Notes under the pieces: generated by a model
What the model saw: the letters and a program-made list of their open reading frames with translations, nothing else
The model's database searches: none
Told to the model about the DNA's origin: nothing
Source of the DNA: Bradyrhizobium guangdongense
GTDB taxonomy: Bacteria; Pseudomonadota; Alphaproteobacteria; Rhizobiales; Xanthobacteraceae
Assembly: GCF_004114975.1 (NCBI RefSeq)
Contig: NZ_CP030051.1
Coordinates: 6,324,001-6,388,000 of the forward strand
Reading direction: 5' to 3'
Length of the DNA: 64,000 bases
Translations under genes and position numbers: made by a program
Part shown: piece by piece, positions 33,834-42,550 of the stretch
Layout: the number at the start of each line of letters is the position of its first letter
How positions within the stretch are numbered: position 1 is the first letter of the stretch

Positions 33834-34940
33834 TCACACGCCGCCGCAGATGCCCTTCAGCGCCTGCCATTCCTTGTCCGTCAGCAGCGGCGGCCCGCTG
33901 GCGGGGCGGTCTTCCTTCGTCATGCGGGCGAGGCGGTCCTCAGTGAGCGGATGGCTTGCGAGGATCGTCGCGAAGCTCGAGCCGCCCTCCTTGCCGGTGA
34001 TGCGGAACATCAATTCGGCCGCCGGCTTGGGCGAGCGGCCGAGCGCATGCATGATCTCGATCGCGAACGTATCGGCAGCTGTCTCGGCCTCGCGCGAATA
34101 GGAGGCTTCGACCACGCTGCGCGAGGCGAAGATCACCGCGGACGAGCCGGTGACGTCGCCGAACAACAGGCCGATCAGGAACGAGGTGCCGCCGTTGTAG
34201 ATCAGGCCGCGCATGTTGTCGTGGTGCTTGAGATGGCCGAGTTCGTGGGCGAGGATGCCGGCGAGCTCGTCGGGATTTTCGGCCTTGTCGAGCAGGCCGC
34301 TCAGCACGTAGACCTTGCCACCCGGCAGCGCGAACGCATTCGGCACCGGGGTTCGCAGCACACCTGCCGTCATGGAGTCGTCGTCGAGCCCGGCCGCATC
34401 GCGCAGGCGGTTGACCAGCTTGCTGAACGCCGCCTGACCGGCCGCGCCATTGCAGGCGCCGCCACGGAAGATCGTCTTCACCTGCACCTCGGATGCGTCG
34501 CCAATGCGCCGCTCGATCGGCTTCGGCACCAGCGGCGCGAGGCGGTCCGCCGCGAGCGGCACGCCGAACAGCACGACGCAAACGATGGAGACGGCCGCCG
34601 CCACAGACCAGCCCACGATCTTTGCGACACCGCGACCGGTGGTCTGGTGCTCGTCAAGCCGCATGCAGCGGGCGGTCACATCAGCGGCAAGCACCGCATC
34701 GCGGATTTCGAGCCGCGCCAATGGCGGCGCGGACGTGGAGGCGAGCCTCAGGACCCCGGCCGGACTGTCGGCGCGGCGGATGTCCGCCCAGACCCAGCGA
34801 ACCGGCGTCCCGCCCTCCTCGATGATCTCGAGCGCTTCGCCGAGCGTTAGCGTCACCTGCCGCCTGCGGCTCGACACGCCGTCGAAGAAGACCGTGGGCT
34901 TGACGGACTGCGCCGGTGCTTCGGTGGATAAGTCGCTCAC
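33834..34940 (-). CDS. M48-family zinc metallopeptidase, membrane-anchored
   Basis: The 368-residue product has an N-terminal soluble segment, one transmembrane helix at ~108-128, and an M48 peptidase domain. The zinc motif is HELGH at 232-236, with the third ligand in SREAETAAD. It is probably a periplasmic or membrane quality-control protease. The start is GTG at 34940, four bases from the DUF898 stop, so it is coupled to that gene. The pairing of DUF898 membrane protein and M48 peptidase suggests joint action at the membrane. Confidence 0.85.
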   Translation of the reverse strand: MSDLSTEAPAQSVKPTVFFDGVSSRRRQVTLTLGEALEIIEEGGTPVRWVWADIRRADSPAGVLRLASTSAPPLARLEIRDAVLAADVTARCMRLDEHQTTGRGVAKIVGWSVAAAVSIVCVVLFGVPLAADRLAPLVPKPIERRIGDASEVQVKTIFRGGACNGAAGQAAFSKLVNRLRDAAGLDDDSMTAGVLRTPVPNAFALPGGKVYVLSGLLDKAENPDELAGILAHELGHLKHHDNMRGLIYNGGTSFLIGLLFGDVTGSSAVIFASRSVVEASYSREAETAADTFAIEIMHALGRSPKPAAELMFRITGKEGGSSFATILASHPLTEDRLARMTKEDRPASGPPLLTDKEWQALKGICGGV

Positions 34941-34943
34941 GGC

Positions 34944-36101
34944 TCAGAATCCCGCGACATCGAGCCCATCAGCAAAGCCTTCGCCAAGTGCATTGGCAAG
35001 CTCGCCGCTGGCGCGGACGTCGGCCGCCGCTCCGATATTATGCACGTCGACGGTTTCCAGCACCTTGGCCCAGAGATCGCGCTGCAGATAGACGCGCATG
35101 ATGATGTTCACGGCGAGGGCCAGCGCGAAATAGCCGATCACCATCAGCACCAGCATCGGAATGCTCTTGGCTGTGTGGCCTGGCGCGAACAGCTCATCGG
35201 CCGGCACGCCGCTCAGCTTGACGGCGAGCAGGGTGGCGCCGCCGAGGTAGAAGCCGAACAGGGTCGAGAGCAGCACCCACCAGCCGACCACCTTCCAGTA
35301 GAGGCCATAGAAAGCATTGTGCGGCAGATCCGACGACAGGCTGACGCCGCCGACGCGAATGCCATTCAGCCACCAGCGCCATTCCCGCGCCTTGAACTCG
35401 GCATAGAAGAACGGCGCGAGCGGGAAGATCACGATCGAGATCGGGCTGAGCAACCATAGCCACCAGCCGCGCTTGAAGAACTCCCAGCCGCGACCTTCGA
35501 AATCGCCCTGCAGATCGCCGAAATAAGTGTGCCGCATCTTGTAGCGCTCCAGCGACGCCTCGCGCCATGGCAGCGCCAGGCCGAACGTCAGGAACACCAG
35601 GAGGCCCCAGAGCATCGCGCGGAACGAATAGGCCCAGCCGGAGCCGTCCATCCAGAAGCGCACGCCACGCCAGACCGTGCGCGTCAGCCGGTAACGACGC
35701 GCGCGAAAGATCGCGAACTGACCGAAGGCATAGAACGAGATGAACAGCGGCGTCGAGGCAAAGCCCTGCCAGCGCTCGAACTCGATACCGACCAGGAAAT
35801 AGGCGAGATAGATCGGCACCAGAATCGCGAGCGCGAACAGGAAGCCGACCAGCAGCTCCTTGGCCCGGCCGGTGTATTCGGCGGCGTCGCCGTCGACCAG
35901 GGTGTTCGACCACAAATGACGGCGGATGTCGGTGGCGAGCCAGAACCGGTAGAAGCCGAAGGTGACCAACTCCAGCAGGGCACCTTTGGTGACCATTTTG
36001 CGGAACATTGAGCGATTGCCGGTGAAATCGACCCGCGTGGGCGGCAGCGGCGGCGGGACCGGTTCGGAGGGACCTAGCGGGGCCCATTGCATATCATTCA
36101 C
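34944..36101 (-). CDS. DUF898 (YjgN-like) multi-pass membrane protein
   Basis: The 385-residue product has several hydrophobic segments in two repeat units (FRKMVTKGALLELVTFGFYR, then FWLATDIRRHLWSNT and later related blocks), typical of DUF898/YjgN inner-membrane proteins of unknown function. The GTG at 36101 has GGAGG eight bases upstream and is the best start; ATGs at 36092 and further upstream are alternatives. It is first in a two-gene operon with the M48 peptidase. Confidence 0.8.
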   Translation of the reverse strand: MNDMQWAPLGPSEPVPPPLPPTRVDFTGNRSMFRKMVTKGALLELVTFGFYRFWLATDIRRHLWSNTLVDGDAAEYTGRAKELLVGFLFALAILVPIYLAYFLVGIEFERWQGFASTPLFISFYAFGQFAIFRARRYRLTRTVWRGVRFWMDGSGWAYSFRAMLWGLLVFLTFGLALPWREASLERYKMRHTYFGDLQGDFEGRGWEFFKRGWWLWLLSPISIVIFPLAPFFYAEFKAREWRWWLNGIRVGGVSLSSDLPHNAFYGLYWKVVGWWVLLSTLFGFYLGGATLLAVKLSGVPADELFAPGHTAKSIPMLVLMVIGYFALALAVNIIMRVYLQRDLWAKVLETVDVHNIGAAADVRASGELANALGEGFADGLDVAGF

Positions 36102-36402
36102 GGCGGCAACCTCCGGATGCGGATCTGATCCGCTCAAACTATAGATCAGAGATTTGTCGATCCCCAACATGGATGGGTTCGATTTGGCTCGATTCCCGGC
36201 GATTTCTCGCACCGATCGGCGGGCTCAAGCGTGCCGGACATCACGTTGCCGAATATCGGGTAGCGAAGCGCATCCGGGCTACGCAGCTGAATTGCGACAA
36301 AACTGTCGCTTGCTCCGACGCACGTAACGCGTTGTAATTGCGATTCAAATACCGCAGAGCAGAATTCAAGAAAACGTGCGGTCCACGCCAGGGAGAACGG
36401 TC
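36102..36402. other. divergent promoter region between the DUF898 and P450 genes
   Basis: No gene is supported in these 301 bases. They contain the leaders of two divergent operons. I see no strong palindrome or terminator. Confidence 0.5.
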
Positions 36403-37668
36403 ATGCATGGGACCATTGAAAGCGCGGCCAAGATCGACGCATTGCGCGCGCGCGCTTCGTCATTGCCGCTGGAGCAATATGATCCCGGTGACCCCGAGCT
36501 GTTCAGGACCGATACGTTCTGGCCCTATTTCGACCGGCTGCGCCGCGAAGATCCCGTGCACTATTGCAAGGACTCGATGTTCGGGCCGTACTGGTCGGTG
36601 ACGCGCTACAACGACATCATGGAGATCGAGACCAACCATTCGGTGTTCTCCTCGGCCTCCTCGCTCGGCGGCATCACCATCCGCGACATCGATCCGGACC
36701 TGCGCCGTGAAAGCTTCATCTCGATGGACCCGCCGCGCCATGCCGCGCAACGCAAGACCGTGGCGCCGATGTTCACGCCGACGCATCTGGACAATCTCGC
36801 CATCAACATCCGCAAGCGCTCGGCCGAGTGCCTGGACAATCTGCCCCGCGGCGAGGTGTTCGACTGGGTCGACCAGGTCTCGATCGAACTCACCACGCAG
36901 ATGCTCGCGGTGCTGTTCGATTTCCCCTGGGAAGATCGACGCAAGCTGACGCGCTGGTCAGATATTGCCACCACCCTTCCCGGTCCCGACGGCCTCGTGG
37001 CCACCGAGGACGAACGGCAGGCCGAGCTGACCGAATGCGCGCAATATTTCGCGCGTCTGTGGAAGGAGCGCATCGCGCAGCCGCCGAAAAGCGATCTGCT
37101 CTCGATGATGGCGCATGGCGCCGCCACCCGCGACATGGACGCGAAGAACTTCCTCGGCAATCTCGTGCTTTTGATCGTCGGCGGCAACGACACGACGCGC
37201 AACACCATGTCCGGCTCGCTTCTGGCGCTGAGCCAGCATCCGGAACAATACCGCAAGCTGCGCGAAAATCCTGACCTGCTCGACAGCTTCGTGCCCGAGG
37301 TGATCCGCTGGCAGACACCGCTGGCGCATATGCGCCGCACCGCGCTTGCCGATTTCGAGTTTCGCGGCAAGCAGATCAAGAAAGGTGACAAGGTCGTGAT
37401 GTGGTACGTCTCGGGCAATCGCGACGAAGAGGCGATCGAGAAGCCCTACGAATTCATCATCGATCGGGCCCGCCCGCGCACGCACCTGTCCTTCGGCTTC
37501 GGCATTCACCGCTGCGTCGGCCTGCGGCTTGCCGAACTCCAGCTCAAGATTATCTGGGAGGAGATCCTGAAGCGGTTCGACCATATCGACGTGGTCGGCG
37601 AGCCGAAGCGGGTGTATTCGAGTTTCGTAAAGGGTCTTGAAACCTTGCCGGTTAAGATTGCGGCGTGA
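36403..37668 (+). CDS. cytochrome P450, CYP153-like (first of tandem pair)
   Basis: The 421-residue product has the P450 signatures: I-helix GGNDTTRNTM, ExxR in PEVIRW, and haem-binding SFGFGIHRCVGLRLAE. RRTALADFEF, YVSGNRD and LIVGGNDTTRN resemble CYP153 alkane/fatty-acid terminal hydroxylases. As a class I enzyme it would need a ferredoxin and reductase, and none is adjacent. The start at 36403 follows GGGAGAACGGTC. The stop is 25 bases before the second P450, so the two are co-transcribed. Confidence 0.9.
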   Translation: MHGTIESAAKIDALRARASSLPLEQYDPGDPELFRTDTFWPYFDRLRREDPVHYCKDSMFGPYWSVTRYNDIMEIETNHSVFSSASSLGGITIRDIDPDLRRESFISMDPPRHAAQRKTVAPMFTPTHLDNLAINIRKRSAECLDNLPRGEVFDWVDQVSIELTTQMLAVLFDFPWEDRRKLTRWSDIATTLPGPDGLVATEDERQAELTECAQYFARLWKERIAQPPKSDLLSMMAHGAATRDMDAKNFLGNLVLLIVGGNDTTRNTMSGSLLALSQHPEQYRKLRENPDLLDSFVPEVIRWQTPLAHMRRTALADFEFRGKQIKKGDKVVMWYVSGNRDEEAIEKPYEFIIDRARPRTHLSFGFGIHRCVGLRLAELQLKIIWEEILKRFDHIDVVGEPKRVYSSFVKGLETLPVKIAA

Positions 37669-37693
37669 GTGAGAACCAACTGGAGCCTCGACC

Positions 37694-38968
37694 ATGAACA
37701 TCCAAACGCCGGTGAAAGTGGACAAGGCCGAACGCATGCGCCGGGCCCGCGAAGAGGCCTATGCGACGCCGCTTTCGCAATTCCACCCCGGCGCGCCCCG
37801 GCTGTTCCAGGACGACACCCTGTGGCCGTGGTTCGAGCGGTTGCGCAAAGAAGAGCCGGTGCATTACTGCACCAACGCGCCGATCGAGCCCTACTGGTCG
37901 GTGGTGAAATACAACGACATCATGCATGTCGACACCAACCACGGCATCTTCTCCTCGGACTCCACCCTCGGCGGCATCTCCATCCGCGACGTGCCTGAGG
38001 GCTATGACTGGCCGAGCTTCATCGCGATGGACCAACCCAAGCATTCGGCGCAGCGCAAGACTGTCTCGCCGATGTTCACCCCGACTCATCTGGACGAGCT
38101 GGCAAAATTGATCCGCCAGCGCTCGCAGACCGTGCTCGATAATTTGCCGCGCAACGAGACCTTCAATTTCGTCGAGCGCGTCTCGATCGAGCTGACGACG
38201 CAGATGCTGGCGACCCTGTTCGACTTTCCCTGGGAAGAGCGGCGCAAGCTGACGCGCTGGTCCGACGTGTCGACCGCGCTGCCCAAGAGCGGGATCGTCG
38301 CATCCGCCGAAGAGCGCCGCCGCGAGATGGACGAATGCTACGCCTACATGTCGAAGCTGTGGAACGAGCGCGTCAACTCCGAACCGCGGAACGACCTGCT
38401 GTCGCTGATGGCGCACAACCCGGCGACGCGTCACATGGATCCCGACAATCTCATGGGCAACATCATCCTGCTCATCGTCGGCGGCAACGATACCACGCGG
38501 AACACCATGACCGGGTCGGTGCTGGCGCTGAACGAGAACCCCGAGCAGTACGACAAGCTGCGCGCCAACCCTGCCCTGATCGATTCCATGGTGCCGGAGG
38601 TGATCCGCTGGCAGACGCCGCTGGCGCATATGCGGCGCACCGCGTTGCAGGACACCGAGATCGGCGGCAAGCATATCAAGAAAGGCGACCGCGTCGTGAT
38701 GTGGTACGTCTCGGGCAATCGCGACGACGAGATGTTCGAGAAGCCGAACGACTTCATCATCGACCGCCCGCGCCCGCGCACCCACCTCTCCTTCGGCTTC
38801 GGCATCCACCGCTGCGTCGGCATGCGGCTCGCCGAACTGCAGCTGCGCATCATCTGGGAGGAGATGCTGAAGCGGTTCGACCGGATCGAGGTGGTCGGCG
38901 AGCCCAAGCGGATCTATTCCAGCTTCATCAAGGGATATGAATCGCTGCCGGTGCGGATTGCGGGGTAG
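37694..38968 (+). CDS. cytochrome P450, CYP153-like (second of tandem pair)
   Basis: The 424-residue product is a paralogue of the gene just upstream, sharing long identical blocks (VIRWQTPLAHMRRTAL, VVMWYVSGNRD, HLSFGFGIHRCVG). I-helix, ExxR and haem cysteine are all intact. The divergence is greatest at the N-terminus and around residues 85-100, near the substrate entry. The pair may act on different chain lengths of alkane, fatty acid or terpene. The start follows GGAGCCTCGACC. Confidence 0.9.
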   Translation: MNIQTPVKVDKAERMRRAREEAYATPLSQFHPGAPRLFQDDTLWPWFERLRKEEPVHYCTNAPIEPYWSVVKYNDIMHVDTNHGIFSSDSTLGGISIRDVPEGYDWPSFIAMDQPKHSAQRKTVSPMFTPTHLDELAKLIRQRSQTVLDNLPRNETFNFVERVSIELTTQMLATLFDFPWEERRKLTRWSDVSTALPKSGIVASAEERRREMDECYAYMSKLWNERVNSEPRNDLLSLMAHNPATRHMDPDNLMGNIILLIVGGNDTTRNTMTGSVLALNENPEQYDKLRANPALIDSMVPEVIRWQTPLAHMRRTALQDTEIGGKHIKKGDRVVMWYVSGNRDDEMFEKPNDFIIDRPRPRTHLSFGFGIHRCVGMRLAELQLRIIWEEMLKRFDRIEVVGEPKRIYSSFIKGYESLPVRIAG

Positions 38969-38980
38969 ACTTTTCATCGC

Positions 38981-39132
38981 CGTCATTCGGACGAACTGAG
39001 GCAATCCACTTCCGCAATCTCCACTGTCATGGCCCGGCTTGACCGGGCCATCCAGTACGCCGCGGCTTCTCGGCTCTAGCACTGCCGCCTCTGGAAGACT
39101 GGATTGCCCGCTTTCGCGGGCAATGACAGCGG
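38981..39132. repeat. intergenic dispersed repeat cluster, types B and C
   Basis: It contains a palindromic GGCCCGGCTTGACCGGGCC unit at about 39031-39049 and a TTGCCCGCTTTCGCGGGCAA hairpin near 39102-39121, the C type also seen at 46530-46640. A partial B-type arm lies at the left. It sits between the P450 pair and the LysR gene. Confidence 0.7.
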
Positions 39133-39209
39133 AGTATGAGGTCGCCAGCTATAAAATTCCGGCATGACAGCTCGCGCCAGATGCGAAGGCACGACGGCAC
39201 GCAGCTGTT

Positions 39210-40130
39210 CTAACTCAGCCTGATGTCCCACACGCCGTCCTTGCGGCAGGCCGCGACTTCCTCGCGCAGCAGCGCGGTGACGGCGAGCGAGGCCGTGGAG
39301 GCGGGACGGTCGATCGGAGAGGCGAAAATGAGCTCGCGGGTCATCGGCTTGGAGACAACAGCGGTTTCCAGCCGGCCGTCAGCGACCTCGCCGCGGACCG
39401 ACGAGGGCGGCAGCAGCGCAAAGCCGAGGCCTTCCTCGACAAGGCTCGTCAGGACGCGGAAGGAATCCGCTTCCAGCTGGACGTTGAGCTTGATCTTGCG
39501 CTGGGCGGCAGCGTGCTCGATCAAGGCGCGGAGGCCGTGGGAATGACTGGGCAGCACCAGGCGCTGGCGCAGCAGCCAACCGAGATCGATGCTCTTCTTG
39601 CGCGCAAGACCGCAGCCGTGCGGCCCGACCGCGACGATATTGTCGCGGCCGAGGCTCTCCACGTTGAGATGCAGATCGGCGGAACGGCCGTAGAGGATGG
39701 CGAGATCCATCTCCCCGCGATGCAGCCATTCCACCAGATGGCCGCTGTAGCTCTCGACGATGCGCAGCGAGATGCCGGGAAATCTCTCGACGCAGCGCCG
39801 CGCAAAGCGCGCCGACAGCACGCAGCTCACGGTCGGAACGAGGCCAAGCACGACCTGGCCGGACGGCGGCCCCTTGGACGACTGGATGTCGTCGCGGATC
39901 TGATCGATCTGCCGCACGATGCCCGAGGTGCGCGCCAGCAGCAGGCGCCCCGCCTCGGTCAGCACCATGCCGCGGCCGTTTCGCGTGAACAGCTCGGTGC
40001 GCAACTCGTGTTCCAGAAGCTTGATCTGCCGGGACAGCGCCGGCTGCGCCACGCGCAGCGTATCGGAGGCCTTAGAGAGGCTGCCGAGCTCCGCCACGCA
40101 ACTGAAGGTCCTGAGCTGCCGGAAATCCAT
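39210..40130 (-). CDS. LysR-family transcriptional regulator
   Basis: The 306-residue product has the N-terminal HTH (MDFRQLRTFSCVAELGSLSK, then AQPALSRQIKLLEHELRTEL) and the effector-binding domain. It is transcribed divergently from the acyl-CoA dehydrogenase operon. A clear T-N11-A box lies between them (40162-40180). It probably senses the substrate or a CoA intermediate and activates the operon. The start at 40130 begins the HTH; an upstream in-frame start is less likely. Confidence 0.88.
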   Translation of the reverse strand: MDFRQLRTFSCVAELGSLSKASDTLRVAQPALSRQIKLLEHELRTELFTRNGRGMVLTEAGRLLLARTSGIVRQIDQIRDDIQSSKGPPSGQVVLGLVPTVSCVLSARFARRCVERFPGISLRIVESYSGHLVEWLHRGEMDLAILYGRSADLHLNVESLGRDNIVAVGPHGCGLARKKSIDLGWLLRQRLVLPSHSHGLRALIEHAAAQRKIKLNVQLEADSFRVLTSLVEEGLGFALLPPSSVRGEVADGRLETAVVSKPMTRELIFASPIDRPASTASLAVTALLREEVAACRKDGVWDIRLS

Positions 40131-40161
40131 GCTTGCCAATCCTGGAAGGCTACTCCATACG

Positions 40162-40180
40162 CTATAGCAAATGAGCATAG
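40162..40180. promoter_or_regulatory. LysR-type T-N11-A operator
   Basis: CTAT and ATAG are separated by exactly 11 bases, the standard LysR-type regulator half-site arrangement. It lies 32 bases before the LysR start and 76 before the acyl-CoA dehydrogenase start. Confidence 0.6.
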
Positions 40181-40255
40181 GGGGCTGGCGTTGTTTTCAC
40201 AACGTCGGAGGATCGGCCGGCGTTATCTTAACCGCCGCTAGAAACGGGAAACGCC

Positions 40256-41425
40256 ATGAGTGAAGACCACCACAGCGAAGATCACGCCGACATCCGCGAG
40301 GCCGTCGCAAAGCTCTGCGCGCAGTTTCCCGGCGAATATTGGCGCAAGCTCGATCGCGAGATGGCCTATCCCAAGGCGTTCGTCGATGCGCTGACCGAGG
40401 CCGGCTATCTCTCGGTGCTGATCCCCGAGGAATATGGCGGCGCCGGCCTGAAGCTGTCGGCCGCCGCGGCGATCCTGGAGGAGATCCAGCGCGCGGGCTG
40501 CAACGGCGGCGGCTGTCACGCCCAGATGTACACGATGGGCACCGTGCTGCGGCACGGCAGCGCCGAGCAGAAGGCCAAATACCTGCCGAAGATCGCCAGC
40601 GGCGAGTTGCGGCTGCAGGCCTTCGGCGTCACCGAGCCGACCAGCGGCACCGATACGTCCTCGCTGAAGACCTTTGCGCGCAAGGAAGGCAACGACAGCT
40701 ATATCGTCAACGGCCAGAAGATCTGGACCAGCCGCGCCGAACATTCCGATCTGATGGTGCTGCTGGCGCGCACCACGCCGAAAGAGCAGGTCAAGAAGCG
40801 CACCGATGGTCTTTCCGTGTTCATCGTCGACATGCGCGAGGCCAGGAACAACGGCCTCGAGATCCGCCCGATCCGCACCATGATGAACCACGCCACGACG
40901 GAAGTGTTCTTTACCGACATGAAAGTGCCGGCGGAGAACCTGATCGGCGAGGAGGGCAAGGGCTTTCGCTACATCCTCTCCGGCATGAATGCCGAGCGCA
41001 TCCTGATCGCGGCCGAATGCATCGGCGACGCAAAGTGGTTCATCGCAAAGGCCACCAATTACGCCAAGGAGCGCGCCGTGTTCGGTCGGCCGATCGGCCA
41101 GAATCAAGGCATCCAGTTCCCGATCGCCAAAGCCTATGCCTCCATGCGCGCGGCCGAACTGATGGTGAAGGAAGCGACGCGCAAATACGAGGCCGGGCTC
41201 GATTGCGGCGCGGAGGCCAACATGGCCAAGATGCTCGCCGCCGATGCATCCTGGGAAGCGGCCAATGCCTGCATTCAGACCCATGGCGGATTCGGCTTTG
41301 CCGAAGAATACGACGTCGAGCGCAAGTTCCGCGAGACGCGGCTGTATCAGGTGGCGCCGATCTCGACCAACCTCGTACTCTCCTTTGTCGCCGAGCACGT
41401 GCTCGGCATGCCCCGCTCGTACTGA
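40256..41425 (+). CDS. acyl-CoA dehydrogenase family protein
   Basis: The 389-residue product has the usual fold: LQAFGVTEPTSGTDTSS (FAD-binding), the helical C-terminus with QTHGGFGFAEEYDVERKFRE, and RLYQVAPISTN. The catalytic glutamate of most family members (in YEGT) is Gln365 here. Glu247 in GMNAERILIA falls at the alternative position used by isovaleryl-CoA and long-chain dehydrogenases and may be the base. The enzyme would introduce a 2,3-double bond in an acyl-CoA. It is followed by a CoA-transferase and a hydratase gene, which suggests a dicarboxylic or branched substrate. Confidence 0.88.
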   Translation: MSEDHHSEDHADIREAVAKLCAQFPGEYWRKLDREMAYPKAFVDALTEAGYLSVLIPEEYGGAGLKLSAAAAILEEIQRAGCNGGGCHAQMYTMGTVLRHGSAEQKAKYLPKIASGELRLQAFGVTEPTSGTDTSSLKTFARKEGNDSYIVNGQKIWTSRAEHSDLMVLLARTTPKEQVKKRTDGLSVFIVDMREARNNGLEIRPIRTMMNHATTEVFFTDMKVPAENLIGEEGKGFRYILSGMNAERILIAAECIGDAKWFIAKATNYAKERAVFGRPIGQNQGIQFPIAKAYASMRAAELMVKEATRKYEAGLDCGAEANMAKMLAADASWEAANACIQTHGGFGFAEEYDVERKFRETRLYQVAPISTNLVLSFVAEHVLGMPRSY

Positions 41426-41434
41426 GGTCGCACC

Positions 41435-42535
41435 ATGGGAGCATTGGACGGGATCAGGGTGATTGCGGTCGAGCAGGCGGTGGCAGCGCCGTTCTGTTCC
41501 TCGCGCCTGGCGGATGCCGGCGCCGAGGTGATCAAGATCGAACGGCCCGAGGGCGATTTCGCCCGCGGCTATGACGCCGCGGCCAAGGGCCAGAGCAGCT
41601 ATTTCGTCTGGCTCAATCGCGGCAAGCAATCGGCCGTGGTCGACCTCGCCACCAAGGAGGGCCGCGCCGAACTCGAGAAGCTGATCGCGAGCGCCGACGT
41701 GCTGGTGCAGAACCTCAAGCCCGGATCGATGGACAAGCTCGGCTTCTCGCGCGAGCGGCTGCTGAAGGACTATCCAAGGCTGATCTCGTGCACCATCACC
41801 GGCTATGGCGACGAAGGCCCGTACGCGCATCGCAAGGCCTATGATCTCCTGATCCAGGCCGAGAGCGGCCTCGCCTCGATCACCGGCAATCCCGACGGTG
41901 CTTCGCGCGTCGGCATGTCGATCGTGGATGTCGCGACCGGCGCCACCGCGCATGCGGCGATCCTGGAGGCGCTGATCGCGCGCGGGCGCACCGGCAAGGG
42001 CTGCGACATCCGCATCTCCATGTTCGACGTGATGGCGGATTGGTGCACCGTGCCGCTGCTCAACGCCGAGGCCGGCAATCCGCCGAAGCGCATGGGTCTG
42101 CGCCATCCTTCGATCGCGCCTTACGGCGTTTTCACCTCGAAGGACGGCAAGGACATCCTGATCTCGATACAGAGCGAGCGCGAGTGGAAGACGCTCTGCG
42201 CCGAGGTGCTGGACCGGCCGGACCTCCCCGCCGATCCCCGTGTTGGCAACATGGTGGAGCGCGTGCGCAACCGCGATTTCACAGACAAGATTGTCGCTGA
42301 CATCTTCGGCACGATGACGCGCGACGAGCTGTTGAAGCGGCTGTCGGATGCCGACATCGCGTTCGCCGAGGTCAACACCATGGCCGACCTCACCAGGCAT
42401 CCGCATTTGCGCCGCATCGAGGTCGACACGCCGAACGGCCGCGTCAGCTATCCCGCGCCGGCGCCGATCATCGTCGGCGAGACGCGCAGCTACGGCGCCG
42501 TGCCTGCCATCGGCGAGAATCCGAGGAAGAAATAA
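41435..42535 (+). CDS. family III (CaiB/BaiF) CoA-transferase
   Basis: The 366-residue product has the interlocked-dimer family III signatures: GIRVIAVEQAVAAPFCSSRL at 6-25, GAEVIKIERPEGD, and the catalytic aspartate Asp137 in AYDLLIQAESG. It transfers CoA between organic acids. Its place between an acyl-CoA dehydrogenase and a hotdog hydratase recalls the itaconate and mesaconate systems, where the CoA-transferase activates the acid. It starts ten bases after the dehydrogenase gene. Confidence 0.9.
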   Translation: MGALDGIRVIAVEQAVAAPFCSSRLADAGAEVIKIERPEGDFARGYDAAAKGQSSYFVWLNRGKQSAVVDLATKEGRAELEKLIASADVLVQNLKPGSMDKLGFSRERLLKDYPRLISCTITGYGDEGPYAHRKAYDLLIQAESGLASITGNPDGASRVGMSIVDVATGATAHAAILEALIARGRTGKGCDIRISMFDVMADWCTVPLLNAEAGNPPKRMGLRHPSIAPYGVFTSKDGKDILISIQSEREWKTLCAEVLDRPDLPADPRVGNMVERVRNRDFTDKIVADIFGTMTRDELLKRLSDADIAFAEVNTMADLTRHPHLRRIEVDTPNGRVSYPAPAPIIVGETRSYGAVPAIGENPRKK

Positions 42536-42550
42536 CAAGAGCGAGGCGTC

